From positions 1 to 27,787 of IMG/VR virus record IMGVR_UViG_3300035698_001800: a stretch of 27,787 nt of DNA; one strand, written 5' to 3'. Below are positions 13,847 to 21,642 of the stretch, in pieces; the first letter of the stretch is position 1, and each line of letters begins with the position of its first letter. The stretch is from a virus. Both the position numbers and the translations under genes were made by a program. The notes under the pieces are model-generated. The model was not told the DNA's origin. It saw only the letters and a program-made list of their open reading frames with translations, and did no database searches.

Positions 13847-15088
13847 TTATGGTAATGTTGGAAGCGAATCTGCTACTACAATAATCGTGCAGTATTTTGC
13901 TTCGGTTGTGTTGTATTGTCCTCTGAACATTACATCTACAATATCGTTCCCATTATCTTCGCCAATCTTTTCAAACTTCTCATACTGCCCAGCAAGGTCA
14001 ATGTTTAGTGTCTTATGGGTATAAGCTCCAGCGGTTGCTAACGCCGATCCTTCAACCTTTATTCTGATCAACCGCCCTGCATGACCACCATCTTTCCATA
14101 ACTGCTTTTCGTCAGATGAATCACCGTTCCATTCAAGTGTCATACTAAGTCTGATAACTGGATTAACTAATGCCGCTCTTGGGAAGTATAGCTGTCCACT
14201 TGCAGCGGGCCTTGCCTGAATGCCTGTTTCAACATCAAGATCAAATCCCATCAGTAAAGCAGTCATAGCACCATCACCAAATGCTCCGGTATCTGGCCCA
14301 ATAGATAATGCCGCTTTAGAGAATAAAATATCTTCTACGTTTGGAAGTGCTGCGCTATCCGTGAAGTCCTGTTGGATAGTACATGCTTCAGCAGCCTGAA
14401 CTGATAGCGTATCACTTACCGTAAGTGCATCATCCGTAGTAACTGTTACTGTTTTCAGACCGTTGTTATTAGCAATAGTCGCGCCCTCAATCCTAACATT
14501 ACATCCAACTGGAAACGCTGGAAGTTGTCCAGCAACAGTAGGGGTAATGATTCCAGGAGGCCCAGCGGCAAATGCTGCGTCTGCTAAAGCAACCTTATTC
14601 CGTTCTGCCTGCCGCCCTTCAAAAGTGCCACTGACCATTATTGGTAATTTAGGTCTGCCAGATAGCTTGAAACTTCTCAAAAAACAGTATGGCAGGATTT
14701 CCATTTCCTCATTATCGCCAGCTTCAATAGCGAATGTCTGAAAGTCATTAACGGGTTCGATGTATGAGAATGGGTAAGTATAAATATCTCCAGTGCCGCC
14801 ATCCGCCACCGCTGTATTATGAAGCAACACGCCAGCAGTCAGGTAATAAGGTAGTTGCTCAAACGTAGCAGGGTTTTCCTCAATGTCTAATACCGCAGAC
14901 TTGTAAGGATTGCTTACACGTTCAACATCTACCAGATAACCAATATCTTCATCAGGGAAGTGCATCACCCGTTGGTCATCAACCGTACCAGTACATCGTA
15001 AAACAGCCGTAGACAGTCCTATTGTGCCTTTAGTTGCAGTTGCTTCTTGGAATAACTGTATTCGTCTTAATCTTTTAATCCCGCTCAT
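13847..15088 (-). CDS. Major tail (tube) protein with inserted domain
   Basis: The 413-residue protein precedes the tail chaperones, where the tube gene lies. The N-terminal part (R-I-Q-L-F-Q-E-A-T-A-T-K-G-T) and the strand G-Y-L-V-D-V-E-R fit tube proteins of long-tailed phages. About residues 180-245 (P-A-F-P-V-G-C-N-V-R-I-E-G, N-N-N-G-L-K-T-V-T-V) look like an extra beta domain, common in such tails and probably exposed on the outside. L-S-M-T-L-E-W-N-G-D and L-I-R-I-K-V-E-G are later core strands. It could be confused with a minor tail protein, but no other tube candidate is near. Confidence 0.8.
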   Translation of the reverse strand: MSGIKRLRRIQLFQEATATKGTIGLSTAVLRCTGTVDDQRVMHFPDEDIGYLVDVERVSNPYKSAVLDIEENPATFEQLPYYLTAGVLLHNTAVADGGTGDIYTYPFSYIEPVNDFQTFAIEAGDNEEMEILPYCFLRSFKLSGRPKLPIMVSGTFEGRQAERNKVALADAAFAAGPPGIITPTVAGQLPAFPVGCNVRIEGATIANNNGLKTVTVTTDDALTVSDTLSVQAAEACTIQQDFTDSAALPNVEDILFSKAALSIGPDTGAFGDGAMTALLMGFDLDVETGIQARPAASGQLYFPRAALVNPVIRLSMTLEWNGDSSDEKQLWKDGGHAGRLIRIKVEGSALATAGAYTHKTLNIDLAGQYEKFEKIGEDNGNDIVDVMFRGQYNTTEAKYCTIIVVADSLPTLP

Positions 15089-15278
15089 TCATCACCTCGC
15101 TTTTATTTTCCTTTCCGCCTAAGCTCATTTTGTTAGCTTTGGGCATTGGTTTTTTATATACACCATTCATAATCAGATAATCTTCTCCGCCGTATTTTTT
15201 AACTTCATCAACTGTTAGATTTCTCGCAGGTATTCCGCGAAGAGATCCACTAACATGAACCAATCCTATTTTCACCAT
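15075..15278 (-). CDS. Small protein between connector and tube genes, 67 aa
   Basis: Start chosen at ATG 15278 (AGAGGTGAGC before it), not 15353, which would overlap the upstream gene by 65 nt. Sequence V-S-G-S-L-R-G-I-P-A-R-N-L-T-V-D-E-V is followed by a Lys-rich tail. It overlaps the tube gene start by 14 nt. Similar small proteins of unknown role occur at this place in other phages. Confidence 0.7.
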   Translation of the reverse strand: MVKIGLVHVSGSLRGIPARNLTVDEVKKYGGEDYLIMNGVYKKPMPKANKMSLGGKENKSEVMNERD

Positions 15279-15288
15279 GCTCACCTCT

Positions 15289-15702
15289 TTATATTGTAAT
15301 TTTGCCCTTGACATCCAACTCCATTTGCCATCCAATTGTGCCCGTCCCGGCATATTCCATAAAACCGAATGTACCTCTTAGGTCTGTGAATGTGTCCACC
15401 GAGTCGCCTATTCTTGGGTCTGCAATCAGTTTTTCATGTATCTGTATTCTGTACGGCAATGCAGCTTTATAAGCAGTTGGTAAGTTCTGCCTTGTTAGAT
15501 GTATTTCAATGACAATCGTGTCAATACATTCGTCCCAATCCTTAGTGCCGCCCAATGTCTCAAACTCTTTAATATAAACAAGTGAGAACGGGTACTGGTT
15601 AATAGCTTCAGGCGGGCCAACCGGTGCAGCTTTAATATCAGCCGCAATAGTCTGCACCATCGTCTGAATGTTAGTCAGAGCAGTTTCAAGGTCATAACTC
15701 AT
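15289..15702 (-). CDS. Tail terminator/completion-like protein
   Basis: 137 residues with helix then strands (P-F-S-L-V-Y-I-K-E-F-E, T-I-V-I-E-I-H-L-T-R), and A-L-P-Y-R-I-Q-I-H-E-K-L-I-A-D-P. It matches the fold order of lambda gpU-like proteins that cap the tail tube, which bind at the head end. Gene order (after the connector, before the tube) supports this. Sequence similarity in the family is low, so the call rests on position and pattern. Confidence 0.65.
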   Translation of the reverse strand: MSYDLETALTNIQTMVQTIAADIKAAPVGPPEAINQYPFSLVYIKEFETLGGTKDWDECIDTIVIEIHLTRQNLPTAYKAALPYRIQIHEKLIADPRIGDSVDTFTDLRGTFGFMEYAGTGTIGWQMELDVKGKITI

Positions 15703-15703
15703 A

Positions 15704-16318
15704 TTAGATAGTAACCTTTCTTAAATAATCCACAATTATCTGAATGTCAGGATCCATCATTCTTGTGTATTTCAACTGACCCAATTCTGCAATCGCTCCG
15801 GTATCTTGGAATCCCTGCTGCCCTCTTTTAAACCAACGAGCGCATTGGATGATCGCACATTGTTTCACATCATCAGGAACAGTAGCAGAATAGCCAAACT
15901 TGCCGACTATCACTACTGACTTCTGAAACTTCGGCCAGTAATACCAATCGCCGTTCAAAGTGTCTAACCTGATGAAGTTATATGGCAATCCTTCCAGTAA
16001 TGAGTTAGCAGGCTCCATAAAATAATCAGTAGCAGCTAATGCCGTCATGTCTGTAATATCTCCTGCTTCTGCTATTGATACGGTTGTAGGAACAGCCGCC
16101 ATTTCGTTAATGTATAGATCAACTCCTGCCCCGGCAGTAAACCATCTGGTAGTATCCGCGTTCACATAATAAGCACCTGGCTCCCGCTTTGTATAGCGGT
16201 CTATTGCCCTTGACGCTCTTGTAGCAAGCAGGGCAATCAGGGCGTCATAAGTGGCGCCCCAGGTACCGTCTGGCATGGCTGCCTTTACTTCTGCGGAAGT
16301 GCAATAATCATTAGCCAT
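15704..16318 (-). CDS. Head-tail adaptor (gp6/gp15-like connector)
   Basis: The N-terminal segment C-T-S-A-E-V-K-A-A-M and the helix L-I-A-L-L-A-T-R-A-S-R-A-I-D-R-Y-T-K-R are typical of the phage connector family that extends the portal ring. V-I-V-G-K-F-G-Y and D-D-V-K-Q-C-A-I-I-Q-C-A-R-W-F follow as in the same family, and the length (204 aa) fits. It starts inside the end of the Lys-rich gene (8-nt overlap). Confidence 0.8.
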   Translation of the reverse strand: MANDYCTSAEVKAAMPDGTWGATYDALIALLATRASRAIDRYTKREPGAYYVNADTTRWFTAGAGVDLYINEMAAVPTTVSIAEAGDITDMTALAATDYFMEPANSLLEGLPYNFIRLDTLNGDWYYWPKFQKSVVIVGKFGYSATVPDDVKQCAIIQCARWFKRGQQGFQDTGAIAELGQLKYTRMMDPDIQIIVDYLRKVTI

Positions 16319-16553
16319 CGTCTACGTCCTCAAGCATGTCTGAGACATCCCCAGTCCATGCTTCTGGATTGTCCATTATCTCGTCCAGGGTGGCGTGTCT
16401 GCCACCCCTTCGGAGTTCTGATTTAATCCCATACCGGCGTTGTAATGCCTTTCTTATTTTAGGATCAACCTCTTTAACTTTCGCCTTTTTACGTGGTTTG
16501 GCAGTCTTTTTAACTACTGTTTTGGTAGTCTTTTTAGTTGCTGCTTTAGCCAT
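16311..16553 (-). CDS. Lys-rich head-region protein with histone-H1-like tail
   Basis: The first 28 of 80 residues are a Lys/Thr/Ala/Val tail (A-K-A-A-T-K-K-T-T-K-T-V-V-K-K-T-A-K), like eukaryotic or bacterial H1-type tails. The rest is a short helix with R-R-Y-G-I-K-S-E-L-R-R and an acidic end. It may bind DNA inside the head or help assembly. Nothing else indicates function. AGAAGG precedes ATG 16553. Confidence 0.7.
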   Translation of the reverse strand: MAKAATKKTTKTVVKKTAKPRKKAKVKEVDPKIRKALQRRYGIKSELRRGGRHATLDEIMDNPEAWTGDVSDMLEDVDDG

Positions 16554-16569
16554 TATTTACCTTCTCTCT

Positions 16570-17478
16570 TTATAACGTAGACTTAATCGGCCAGTCATTG
16601 TTGCATTCGTTGCTGGCAGAAATTATATTGCCTGCGCTAAGGAATGTAGTTCCAATGATGTTTCCAGCTCCGCTTGCGCCACTTGCTTGTAGTGTTATGC
16701 CGCGATTGTTTATGATTCTGGCTAATCCAGATGCATCGTTAATATTCTCTGTGGCGGTGCTGATTACATTATCTTCAATGTACATGAAGCGTTCTGTGTC
16801 GCCTGCTCCATCTGTGGTGTCTGCTGCCAATTCAATCCCAGATACTCCACCTTCAATGTGATTACCTTTGATAAGCAAACCACTTGAGTCACCTGTACCG
16901 AACTCTATCACTGCATCGGTAAACGGCCCATAGAATGAGCTGTCAATTATTTTTAGGTCAGGAGCTGCTACTGACACAATCGCCCCACCTGCATTTGTAG
17001 TTGCACTATCTGCGTCAAATTCACAGCCAACAAACATTAATCCACAACTGTAATGGTCGAGAGTAAACATATCCCCACCGTCAGCCGGTGCTTCAAATCG
17101 CATATTGTAGAATCGAGTTCCGTAAGAGCAAGTTGCCCCAGTAGGAACGTGATTCCCAATCAACCCAGCTTTTGCGAACCTATCCCAAGTTCCAACACCA
17201 ATAACGTCAGTTTTCTGTGCTAATAGCACAAGGTTTTCAGTTAAGGAATCGGCCTTCACATATATTTTATTTCGTGCCGCCCAACCAGCAGAACCGGATG
17301 CTATATCAGCGTTAGAAGCCGCTAAAGCAACAGCTAACGTAGCATAAGCTGTTTCGAAACTTTCCCCGCTATTGCCATCGTCTCCTGCATTTCCATCAAC
17401 GAAGAACTCAGTTCCGCCCCCATCTCCGCCAGGATATATTACCAGGTTTCCTGCTAACCATTTTGAGTATAATCTCAT
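16570..17478 (-). CDS. Right-handed beta-helix protein in the head module
   Basis: The 302-residue protein has the pectate-lyase-like opening F-F-V-D-G-N-A-G-D-D-G-N-S-G and A-Y-A-T-L-A-V-A-L, then ladders of short strands such as N-M-R-F-E, L-M-F-V-G-C-E-F, L-K-I-I-D-S-S-F, L-L-I-K-G-N-H-I-E-G-G and M-Y-I-E-D-N-V-I-S. This is the right-handed parallel beta-helix fold. Most phage examples are tailspikes; here it lies directly after capsid-type genes, so a head fibre or head decoration is more likely. No catalytic residues can be assigned. Confidence 0.75.
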   Translation of the reverse strand: MRLYSKWLAGNLVIYPGGDGGGTEFFVDGNAGDDGNSGESFETAYATLAVALAASNADIASGSAGWAARNKIYVKADSLTENLVLLAQKTDVIGVGTWDRFAKAGLIGNHVPTGATCSYGTRFYNMRFEAPADGGDMFTLDHYSCGLMFVGCEFDADSATTNAGGAIVSVAAPDLKIIDSSFYGPFTDAVIEFGTGDSSGLLIKGNHIEGGVSGIELAADTTDGAGDTERFMYIEDNVISTATENINDASGLARIINNRGITLQASGASGAGNIIGTTFLSAGNIISASNECNNDWPIKSTL

Positions 17479-17499
17479 ATCAAAACTCCTTTATTTATA

Positions 17500-17517
17500 G
17501 GGGGTATTTCTACCCCC
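17500..17517 (-). terminator. GAAA-loop hairpin between head genes
   Basis: On the minus strand GGGGGUA pairs with UACCCCC around a GAAA tetraloop. It follows the last decoration-like gene by 6 nt and precedes the beta-helix gene by 22 nt. The minus strand lacks a U-run after it (UAUAAAUAAAGG), so it may stabilise upstream mRNA or partly terminate; the plus strand side is followed by GUUUUGUU. Confidence 0.5.
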
Positions 17518-17523
17518 GTTTTG

Positions 17524-17997
17524 TTAGTCAATAATCACCGAAGGAACGCCATCTCCCTTGTAGCGATTTTCAATCAAGTAAGTTACAGCAACAAGGTTCG
17601 CCACATCTGATGCACCAACAACTGCAGCTATGCAGTCGAATCCCGGTAAGTACGAAGGATCAATCTGGAATATAACCATCTTGTTTGTCGCACCAACTGA
17701 AAGCGTATATGTTGCCGCATCGGTTGCCTGTGTATAACCGTCAGTGGTGCAATCCAGGTTATACCAAATCGGGAATGTTGCCGTTACAGCAACTGCGTCC
17801 GCTTCTGGAGTAACACCAGTCGATTTCATCAGGCTTAAAATCGCCTGATCAGCCGTAGTCTGCTGCATGTGAAATATAACGAAAACCTTATGCGCAGTTT
17901 TCATGCTGATATAGTCACCAGTTAATTCACCGGCGTTAGTCTGAGGCTCAAGAGCCTGCACAAGGTCTGCGCCTTGTGGAATTTGTAAATAACTCAT
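17524..17997 (-). CDS. Capsid-associated protein, copy 2 of a tandem pair
   Basis: 157 residues, the same length as its upstream neighbour and clearly paralogous: it shares M-S-x-L-Q-x-P-Q-G at the start, P-I-W-Y-N-L-D-C in the middle, Y-T-L and E-N-R-Y-K-G-D-G-x-P-S-V-I-I-D at the end. The protein is beta-rich. Placement right after the major capsid gene suggests a head decoration or stabilising protein. AAAGGAGAT precedes the ATG. Confidence 0.75.
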   Translation of the reverse strand: MSYLQIPQGADLVQALEPQTNAGELTGDYISMKTAHKVFVIFHMQQTTADQAILSLMKSTGVTPEADAVAVTATFPIWYNLDCTTDGYTQATDAATYTLSVGATNKMVIFQIDPSYLPGFDCIAAVVGASDVANLVAVTYLIENRYKGDGVPSVIID

Positions 17998-18016
17998 AAT
18001 TTATCTCCTTTATTTG

Positions 18017-18490
18017 TTAGTCAATGATCACCGAGGGAGGCCCATCACCCTTATAGCGATTCTCAAGTATGTAAGTGCATCCAATGATGTTCAGAATGTT
18101 TGAGGCTGCAGCATAACCCTTGATACAATCTAAACCACTGTTAAGAATCGAAGGATCAACCTGGAAGATCACAAACTTTGTTTTTAGAGCCACATCCAGC
18201 GTATAAGTTGCTGCGTTTGTTGCCTTCGTCATTCCATCTGAATCGCAATCCAAGTTGTACCAAATCGGCATTTTTTCTGTGATTTGTGCAGCGTCATCTC
18301 CAGCAACATTTGTTCCTTCGAATATACTCAACACCGCTTGAGCTGCATGACCTTGCGCCATGTGAAAAACCACAAACGCTCTATGAACAGTCTTACAGCT
18401 AATCCAATCTCCTAAAACCGCCGCAGTGTTTACCTGTGGCTTGAATCCGTTAATCAATAATCCGCCTTGCGGAAGTTGTAAATTGCTCAT
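18017..18490 (-). CDS. Capsid-associated protein, copy 1 of a tandem pair
   Basis: A 157-residue beta-rich protein immediately after the major capsid gene. It shares ends and core motifs with the 17997-17524 product, but the middle has diverged widely, so the duplication is old. Two related capsid add-ons could form mixed sites on the shell. The call as decoration protein comes from position; no family is recognised by sequence. Confidence 0.75.
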   Translation of the reverse strand: MSNLQLPQGGLLINGFKPQVNTAAVLGDWISCKTVHRAFVVFHMAQGHAAQAVLSIFEGTNVAGDDAAQITEKMPIWYNLDCDSDGMTKATNAATYTLDVALKTKFVIFQVDPSILNSGLDCIKGYAAASNILNIIGCTYILENRYKGDGPPSVIID

Positions 18491-18499
18491 AGTTTATCC

Positions 18500-19798
18500 T
18501 TATCTTGTTTCTAATGCAACAAACGGGCTTAATGTTAGCGCGCTGTTTGCTGGTGTTAATGTTCCTGGCCAGGCTGGTTGTCCATCAGCTCGATATACGA
18601 AACGGAATACAGTTTCGTCATATAAGAATTGAACGTGAATACTCTGTGCCTGTTGCATTCCACCTTTATCTATCATCCAGTACTGCGAGAGGTCTGCGAA
18701 GATAATATCTCCGAGAGTTCCAACAGTCTGACAATACTCAACAGGAATAACCGGGCGGCCATAAAGCTTTGCATAAGGTGATTCCGATAATCCACCTGCT
18801 GGCATATATACTGGAACGCCGGTTGCTCCAACTGCTGTGTACATAGCGTTAAGTTGTGGCTCACAGTCCTGATTTATAAACCATACTGCATCTTTGCGTG
18901 AAGGAGCCCACATACGGCTCCACATCTTTACAATGTTTTCACTAACGATAGTGTTTGCATCTTGTCCTGCTTCTTCTTCAACAGTAATAAGTGCTGGGGA
19001 ATTTATAATCCCAAGCGGCTGTCCTGCGCCCGTGCCATTGATAACTGCATCTTCTAATTTGTAAGTGAACTCCATCTGGAACGCATAATTGATGATAGCT
19101 TCTAGTGCTACAGCATCTTGAAGTAACTCATCAGTTGCATAACACAGACCAATCAATTTGTTTAGTTCGAGTAGCAACTGGCCAAAAGTCGGGTTGCTCG
19201 CTACCTTTAGTGCGCCTTCTGCTTTCCAATAAGCTTGTACGCCACCCCAACGAGAACCGTCTGCACGACTGCCCTCATCAAGATAGTTCGCCCGCAGGCT
19301 GTTTGAGTTTCCGCTAATCGGGAATCGTCTTACACGACCGAGGATTTCGCCCTGAGCAAATGTCAGTTTGAGCAATTCAGCAGCAAAATCTTCCTGAACC
19401 AAGAACCCACCATCAGCGGGTACTCCTTCGCTCATTCCTGTTTGCTTAGCTTCCATCAATCGTGGATCAGTATATCCGCCAGCAGATTTTGCAACGGCGG
19501 TAAGTTGATCGCCAAATGACTTAAAGCCCATTGTTGGTACAACTTCTTCCTCGCCTGCAGCCATTCCTGGTACTGCGGCTTTAGAACCTAACCCTTTAGT
19601 TAGGAATTCGTTTGCAGCATCCAGTTTCTTCGCGGTCTGGAATTTCTTTGTCAAATCTTCCGCTTCTGCAACAAGTGCGCTAATCTCATCAGCAACTTCT
19701 GAGGGCATTTCATCTTCTTTGCCTTCCCACTCACCGCTAATAAATTGCGCCTTTGCTACAACTGCTTCCAGTTGATCTCTTAATTTTTCAATATCCAT
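18500..19798 (-). CDS. HK97-type major capsid protein
   Basis: 432 residues. The first 95 or so are charged and helical (I-E-K-L-R-D-Q-L-E-A-V-V and a second coil), the delta/scaffold domain normally removed by the prohead protease. The mature part carries family strands: G-V-P-A-D-G-G-F-L-V-Q-E-D-F, T-D-E-L-L-Q-D-A, M-E-F-T-Y-K-L-E-D-A-V-I-N-G-T-G-A-G-Q-P-L-G-I then P-V-I-P-V-E-Y-C and I-I-F-A-D-L-S-Q-Y. It directly follows the protease gene. I do not see a marked crosslinking Lys/Asn pair. Confidence 0.95.
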   Translation of the reverse strand: MDIEKLRDQLEAVVAKAQFISGEWEGKEDEMPSEVADEISALVAEAEDLTKKFQTAKKLDAANEFLTKGLGSKAAVPGMAAGEEEVVPTMGFKSFGDQLTAVAKSAGGYTDPRLMEAKQTGMSEGVPADGGFLVQEDFAAELLKLTFAQGEILGRVRRFPISGNSNSLRANYLDEGSRADGSRWGGVQAYWKAEGALKVASNPTFGQLLLELNKLIGLCYATDELLQDAVALEAIINYAFQMEFTYKLEDAVINGTGAGQPLGIINSPALITVEEEAGQDANTIVSENIVKMWSRMWAPSRKDAVWFINQDCEPQLNAMYTAVGATGVPVYMPAGGLSESPYAKLYGRPVIPVEYCQTVGTLGDIIFADLSQYWMIDKGGMQQAQSIHVQFLYDETVFRFVYRADGQPAWPGTLTPANSALTLSPFVALETR

Positions 19799-19809
19799 TT
19801 TATTATCCT

Positions 19810-20880
19810 TTATAATGTTCTAATTTGATTCGTAATAAGTTCTAATCTCTTTAGCGTTAGTACAGTGAGTGCAGGATTAGATTTCTCTGTTTCCCACGGC
19901 TCGGCTGAAGTCAACAGCTCCCTTAAATTAGTGAATACTAACTCGACCCCGTTCACCCGACTATTGAAGTATCCGGCAAGTCCTCGCTTTATTTCCTCAT
20001 CGGTCAAAGCTAAGGTTTTACTAATGGCTTCAATAAACTTAAAATCTGGCGGTTCTTTGTCGAATTGTTTATAATGCTCTGCCAGGTGGTCATATACTCC
20101 TTTTCTATCAACCTCTGGAATATCACAACCCGGTTTCATCAATTCTGTCATGGAAATAGCCACGCCCTTCCATACTACTGGACCTATCCCACTATCAATT
20201 ACTTTATGATGAGCAAATTTCAACCCGTCAAAAGTATCTTGTCCAGCATAAGCATAGTGCTCCTTTACTCTGCTCTTTGCAGCTTCTGATAATACTTCCC
20301 ATCCTTCTTTAGTAAAATCATCAAGCTCTATCGGAACCCACTCACCATCATCTGTACCAGTGTCCTTATATTGGACGGCTGACTTAGATGCAATTGTGGC
20401 TGGGTTCATTCCCCAGTTTACGTCTGAGGTATCAAATAACCTCAGTTCACGTAAATTTCTAACTAATAAGCCTTGCCCTTTGATTTCCTCAAAATCATAT
20501 TTTATAGGGTCATAGGCAAATGACATTTCGTTGATAGCACCTTTTACGATGCCTTGTAGCACTTCTTCTCCGCGCGGAGTATCTAAGTATTCCCGTTCTA
20601 CAAGCAGTCCGCCAGTAGCTTCAGGGAATTTCTCTTTAATAGTGTCAGTCAACTTTCCTCTTGCCACCTCTTCAAGATTGATAATCGTTGCAATAGGAGG
20701 ATCACCGGATTTATGCTGCCATAGGTGGCGGATGTGATCCATGCCTTCTTTGATGGTTTTCTTAAACGCACCTTTATAAATCCGATCTGCGCCCAGATCA
20801 ATGTTGCCAAAGATGGCAGCAAATCCAGTGACCCTTCTGCCGTCAATTTCTTTCGTACTGACTAACGATTTATATTCCAT
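19810..20880 (-). CDS. HK97-family prohead protease with C-terminal extension
   Basis: Residues 1-160 are the prohead protease: G-F-A-A-I-F-G-N-I-D, A-F-K-K-T-I, H52-L-W-Q-H56 (a catalytic His), and N-E-M-S120-F-A-Y (catalytic Ser). It should mature the capsid by cutting delta domains. At 356 residues it is longer than typical (about 200). A second segment near 235-280 (V-A-I-S-M-T-E-L-M-K-P-G, D-R-K-G-V-Y-D-H-L-A-E-H-Y, K-E-P-P-D-F) is of a kind often fused to phage proteases and may help scaffolding. Confidence 0.93.
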   Translation of the reverse strand: MEYKSLVSTKEIDGRRVTGFAAIFGNIDLGADRIYKGAFKKTIKEGMDHIRHLWQHKSGDPPIATIINLEEVARGKLTDTIKEKFPEATGGLLVEREYLDTPRGEEVLQGIVKGAINEMSFAYDPIKYDFEEIKGQGLLVRNLRELRLFDTSDVNWGMNPATIASKSAVQYKDTGTDDGEWVPIELDDFTKEGWEVLSEAAKSRVKEHYAYAGQDTFDGLKFAHHKVIDSGIGPVVWKGVAISMTELMKPGCDIPEVDRKGVYDHLAEHYKQFDKEPPDFKFIEAISKTLALTDEEIKRGLAGYFNSRVNGVELVFTNLRELLTSAEPWETEKSNPALTVLTLKRLELITNQIRTL

Positions 20881-20888
20881 ATTTACTC

Positions 20889-21368
20889 CTAATGTAAGAA
20901 ATACCTAAAATGAACACTTAATGTTTTTGCCGCTGCCGTTGCACACATTGCCCTGTAATAAATGGTTTCGCCAGTAGGGATTAATGCTCCTCTACATCTT
21001 TGTGATTGTACGGTTGATAATTTCTTGTCTTCTGTTAAAATCCTATGCCTGCTAACAATAGTCTTATCATCTCCATAAGCAATCTCAATCATAAATCGAG
21101 TATCTATCTGGTCAGTATTCTCAATCAACAATCCGGCGATATGCCCATCATTACCAGCAAAAGCAGTTGATAATGCCGTTGCTCCGCTATCCACAATCTC
21201 CGCCCATCCGCTCCATGTGTTTGCATTTGCGTGCGCTGTTAAAGTACAAGTTAGATTAGTAGCCGTTGGAAATATTGCCGTTGTATGGTTTTCATGCTCA
21301 ACCAATACTTCTGTATCAGCTAATATTGCCGCTATATTTTGAGAAGTTCCAGGTGTATGTACTGTCAT
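20889..21368 (-). CDS. Hypothetical beta-rich head-region protein, 159 aa
   Basis: Start chosen at ATG 21368, overlapping the upstream mini-gene stop as ATGA; a GTG at 21383 is the alternative. The body alternates strands: T-N-L-T-C-T-L-T-A-H-A, F-M-I-E-I-A-Y-G-D-D-K and A-K-T-L-S-V-H-F-R-Y-F-L. G-E-T-I-Y-Y-R is close to the end. It is first in the capsid cluster after the new promoter, so probably a virion component. No known family assigned. Confidence 0.7.
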   Translation of the reverse strand: MTVHTPGTSQNIAAILADTEVLVEHENHTTAIFPTATNLTCTLTAHANANTWSGWAEIVDSGATALSTAFAGNDGHIAGLLIENTDQIDTRFMIEIAYGDDKTIVSRHRILTEDKKLSTVQSQRCRGALIPTGETIYYRAMCATAAAKTLSVHFRYFLH

Positions 21369-21451
21369 ACTCCAGCCGTACACTGCTCCGCTGTTCCTAC
21401 TATTGCTATTGCATTGTGCCCTGTTCTGAATGACGGTCTGTTACTTCCCAT
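21365..21451 (-). CDS. Possible 28-aa mini-gene in the capsid leader
   Basis: ATG 21451 has a strong AAGGAGAGATT before it and the frame ends in TGA overlapping the next ATG (ATGA). The peptide starts M-G-S-N-R-P-S-F-R-T-G and looks like the opening of a beta-rich phage head protein, so it may be the leftover of a truncated gene, or a coupling leader for 21368-20889. Confidence 0.45.
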   Translation of the reverse strand: MGSNRPSFRTGHNAIAIVGTAEQCTAGV

Positions 21452-21472
21452 AATCTCTCCTTAATAAATAAA

Positions 21473-21495
21473 GCCCACTCCATGAAGGAGCGGGC
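21473..21495 (-). terminator. Terminator or attenuator in the capsid leader
   Basis: In minus-strand RNA GCCCGCUCC pairs with GGAGUGGGC, nine pairs with one G-U, loop UUCAU, followed by UUUAUUUAUU. The G-U pair would be an A-C mismatch on the other strand, so it works on minus-strand RNA. It lies between the promoter at 21584-21544 and the capsid cluster. Confidence 0.7.
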
Positions 21496-21516
21496 AATTT
21501 GACGGCTCTTAATTAT

Positions 21517-21534
21517 GCGATCCCGAAGGATGGC
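21517..21534 (-). promoter_or_regulatory. UUCG-tetraloop hairpin in the capsid leader RNA
   Basis: GCCAUCC and GGAUCGC pair around a UUCG loop closed by C-G, with one C-C mismatch. It sits directly at the 5' end of the transcript from the 21584-21544 promoter and before the attenuator-like hairpin. Confidence 0.5.
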
Positions 21535-21543
21535 TGTCTAAAT

Positions 21544-21584
21544 ATTATATCATATATTATACCGTTTTTCTATCCATCTTACAA
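21544..21584 (-). promoter_or_regulatory. Promoter ahead of the capsid cluster
   Basis: TTGTAA (21584-21579), a 17-bp spacer and a perfect TATAAT (21561-21556) are seen on the minus strand. A second TGATATAAT (extended -10) follows at 21552-21544. Start points would be near 21549 or 21537. The -35 lies inside the small 30-aa gene. Whether it is used early, late or internally is not shown. Confidence 0.6.
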
Positions 21585-21642
21585 CCTGCAATAATGCCCT
21601 GCGCAGCATCTTGAAGAACTCCTCCCATTCTCTGTCATTCAT
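21550..21642 (-). CDS. Small amphipathic protein, 30 aa
   Basis: ATG 21642 overlaps the stop of the gp10-like gene as ATGA. The 30-residue product (M-N-D-R-E-W-E-E-F-F-K-M-L-R-R) is one amphipathic helix ending R-W-I-E-K-R-Y-N-I. Short proteins of this type occur after head genes in other phages. Its last codons coincide with the -10 region of the next promoter. Confidence 0.6.
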   Translation of the reverse strand: MNDREWEEFFKMLRRALLQVVRWIEKRYNI

